A program made the position numbers and the translations under genes. A DNA stretch of 6,440 bases, taken from the NCBI GenBank assembly GCA_024762705.1, contig JANTGW010000062.1, positions 1 through 6,440 on the forward strand. The letters are read 5' to 3'. The notes below the pieces were generated by a model. That model saw only the letters and a list, made by a program, of their open reading frames with translations. It made no database searches and had not been told where the DNA came from. Source of the DNA: Sulfurimonas sp. Its GTDB lineage: Bacteria; Campylobacterota; Campylobacteria; Campylobacterales; Sulfurimonadaceae. This document shows, piece after piece, positions 5,516 through 6,440 of the stretch. Positions within the stretch are counted from its first letter, which is position 1. Every line of letters starts with the position of its first letter.

Positions 5516-6424
5516 TTGCCATTCGTTAGAAAGAGAATGTTCGCATCAAAAAAACAAAAAGCTTTTTTGTATCTAATACAAGAGCTTGACTATACGCAAA
5601 AAGAAGCACAGCGTCTCATTGCAAAAGGAAGGCTTTTTGTTGAGGGTAAACCGATGACTAGAACTGCAGGTGAAATAGAAGGCGAATTTGAATTTATATA
5701 TTTTGAACCGATTACTAAAGGATTGGAACCGACATACGAAGAAGAAGAATTTGTTGTGTTTGATAAACCAAGTGGGGTTCTTATTCATCCCCAAAATAGG
5801 TATACAGAATATTCGCTTATAGATGAGTTGAAATATCAATATGGACGTAACGCAAATATTACGCATAGAATTGATCAAGAAACAAGTGGGTTGGTTTTGT
5901 GTGCTAAAAATAAAACAAGTGAACGTGACATTAAAATGATGTTTGAGCAAAGAGATATGCAAAAGAAGTATTTGGCGTTTGTTCACGGAAAGTTTGAAAA
6001 GGAAATAATTGTTGATGAGCCTCTTCTTCGCGCTGAAGATGAAAGTGCAATAGTTCGCATGGTTGTTAAAGTTGATGAAAAAGGGAAGGCTTCAAAAACA
6101 TTTTTTAAACCTCTGCAATATTTTCCTGAGCACGATATGACACTAGTAGAGTGTTCACCCCATACAGGAAGACAGCATCAAATCAGAGTCCATTTGTTTC
6201 ACGTGAAACATCCAATAGTTGGTGATCCGATTTATGGACAGAGTGAAGAAAATATTGTTAAGTTTCTAGACAGAGAATTGGAAGATGAGCAAAGAATATT
6301 AAATACTGGAGCAAAGCGCTTACTGTTACACGCTTCTGAATTGAGGTTTGATTTATATGGCAAGTCTTATTCTGTAAAAAGTAAAGTGGACTTTTTGAAA
6401 ACATGTTTGTTACATGTTATGTGA
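5516..6424 (+). CDS. RluA/RluD-family RNA pseudouridine synthase
   Basis: A 302-residue enzyme that isomerises uridine to pseudouridine in structured RNA, probably 23S rRNA or tRNA. An N-terminal S4-like RNA-binding segment (about 14-48, with QKEAQRLIAKGRL) precedes the catalytic domain (about 75-295). FDKPSGVLIHP is at 82-92. HRIDQETSG is at 117-125 and contains the catalytic D120; Ile replaces the usual Leu before it. The late motifs HTGRQHQIRVHL (216-227), HPIVGDPIYG (232-241) and RLLLHA (268-273) are intact. Length is normal. The TTG start is supported by an AAGGA eight bases upstream. The target uridine cannot be read from sequence, so no rlu symbol is given. I recall the same neighbour of purB in Campylobacter jejuni. 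The codons for residues 227-232 contain a perfect parS palindrome, so this gene appears to host a centromere site. Confidence 0.93.
   Translation: MPFVRKRMFASKKQKAFLYLIQELDYTQKEAQRLIAKGRLFVEGKPMTRTAGEIEGEFEFIYFEPITKGLEPTYEEEEFVVFDKPSGVLIHPQNRYTEYSLIDELKYQYGRNANITHRIDQETSGLVLCAKNKTSERDIKMMFEQRDMQKKYLAFVHGKFEKEIIVDEPLLRAEDESAIVRMVVKVDEKGKASKTFFKPLQYFPEHDMTLVECSPHTGRQHQIRVHLFHVKHPIVGDPIYGQSEENIVKFLDRELEDEQRILNTGAKRLLLHASELRFDLYGKSYSVKSKVDFLKTCLLHVM
6195..6210. other. parS: Chromosomal partition site parS (ParB/Spo0J binding site)
   Basis: The sequence is TGTTTCACGTGAAACA, a perfect 16-bp palindrome matching the canonical parS consensus TGTTnCACGTGAAACA at every position. ParB binds this sequence, loads as a CTP-dependent clamp, spreads along flanking DNA and recruits ParA and SMC to segregate new origins. 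The site lies inside the pseudouridine synthase gene and spans the codons for L227 to H232. H229 and V230 use CAC and GTG, which complete the palindrome, while the nearby H221, H226 and H232 use CAT. Known sites cluster near oriC, so the window is probably origin-proximal (inference). I found no second copy here. Confidence 0.88.
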
Positions 6425-6435
6425 ATAACTTTTAG
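6416..6435 (+). terminator. Possible weak terminator of the pseudouridine synthase gene
   Basis: GTTAT and ATAAC (6416-6420 and 6425-6429) form a 5-bp stem with a GTGA loop, overlapping the TGA stop and followed by TTTTAGATT. The stem is short and AT-rich, so efficiency is doubtful. The window ends five bases later. Confidence 0.25.
6420..6428 (-). other. DnaA-box-like 9-mer
   Basis: On the minus strand this is TTATTCACA, a match to the general DnaA box TTATnCACA. It overlaps the stop codon of the pseudouridine synthase gene. It is a single copy and could easily be chance (about 0.2 expected in a window this size under equal base use). Confidence 0.25.
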
Positions 6436-6440
6436 ATTAA

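Noticed and set aside
5573..5986. 137-codon minus-strand open frame opposite the pseudouridine synthase gene
   Set aside because: It is antisense to a clearly conserved gene, is rich in Phe, Cys and Ile as expected for reversed AT-rich coding sequence, and has no ribosome site or known motif.

Overview
The window reads as a visibly AT-rich chromosomal segment of a flagellated member of the Campylobacterota (Epsilonproteobacteria), most likely a Sulfurimonas- or Sulfuricurvum-like organism. This rests on protein character and gene order. A pseudouridine synthase, purB and nrdA stand side by side, an order I recall from Campylobacter jejuni, and NrdA has the length and central segment I associate with this group. 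The genus is an inference; no search was run.

Layout, right to left. A TTG-started RluA/RluD-family pseudouridine synthase is on the plus strand (5516-6424). It diverges from purB (minus, 4095-5423) across a 92-bp spacer that holds both putative promoters and a small inverted repeat. purB ends at a hairpin followed by a U-rich run (4051-4086), probably an intrinsic terminator. A 224-bp AT-rich spacer then carries the likely nrdA promoter and leader. Five minus-strand genes follow with almost no space between them: nrdA (1504-3870), a 113-residue unknown protein (1172-1513), fliW (773-1162), a single-domain CheY-like receiver (423-776) and a CheC-family CheY-P phosphatase that runs off the left edge (1-421). 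The junctions are a 10-bp overlap, a 9-bp gap, an ATGA overlap and a 1-bp gap, so this looks like one transcription unit.

Functionally, purB and nrdA serve purine nucleotide and deoxynucleotide supply. The tail of the nrdA unit serves motility: FliW handles flagellin and CsrA, and CheY/CheC form a phospho-receiver and phosphatase pair. The pseudouridine synthase modifies rRNA or tRNA.

The most striking non-coding signal is a perfect 16-bp palindrome at 6195-6210, inside the pseudouridine synthase gene. It matches the canonical bacterial centromere site parS bound by ParB, which implies that this locus nucleates the ParB-parS partition complex and lies near the chromosome origin. I see no mobile element, CRISPR array, tRNA or rRNA, and no stretch above 300 bases lacks a gene. 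Apart from parS and the nrdA/motility linkage, the content is ordinary core genome.
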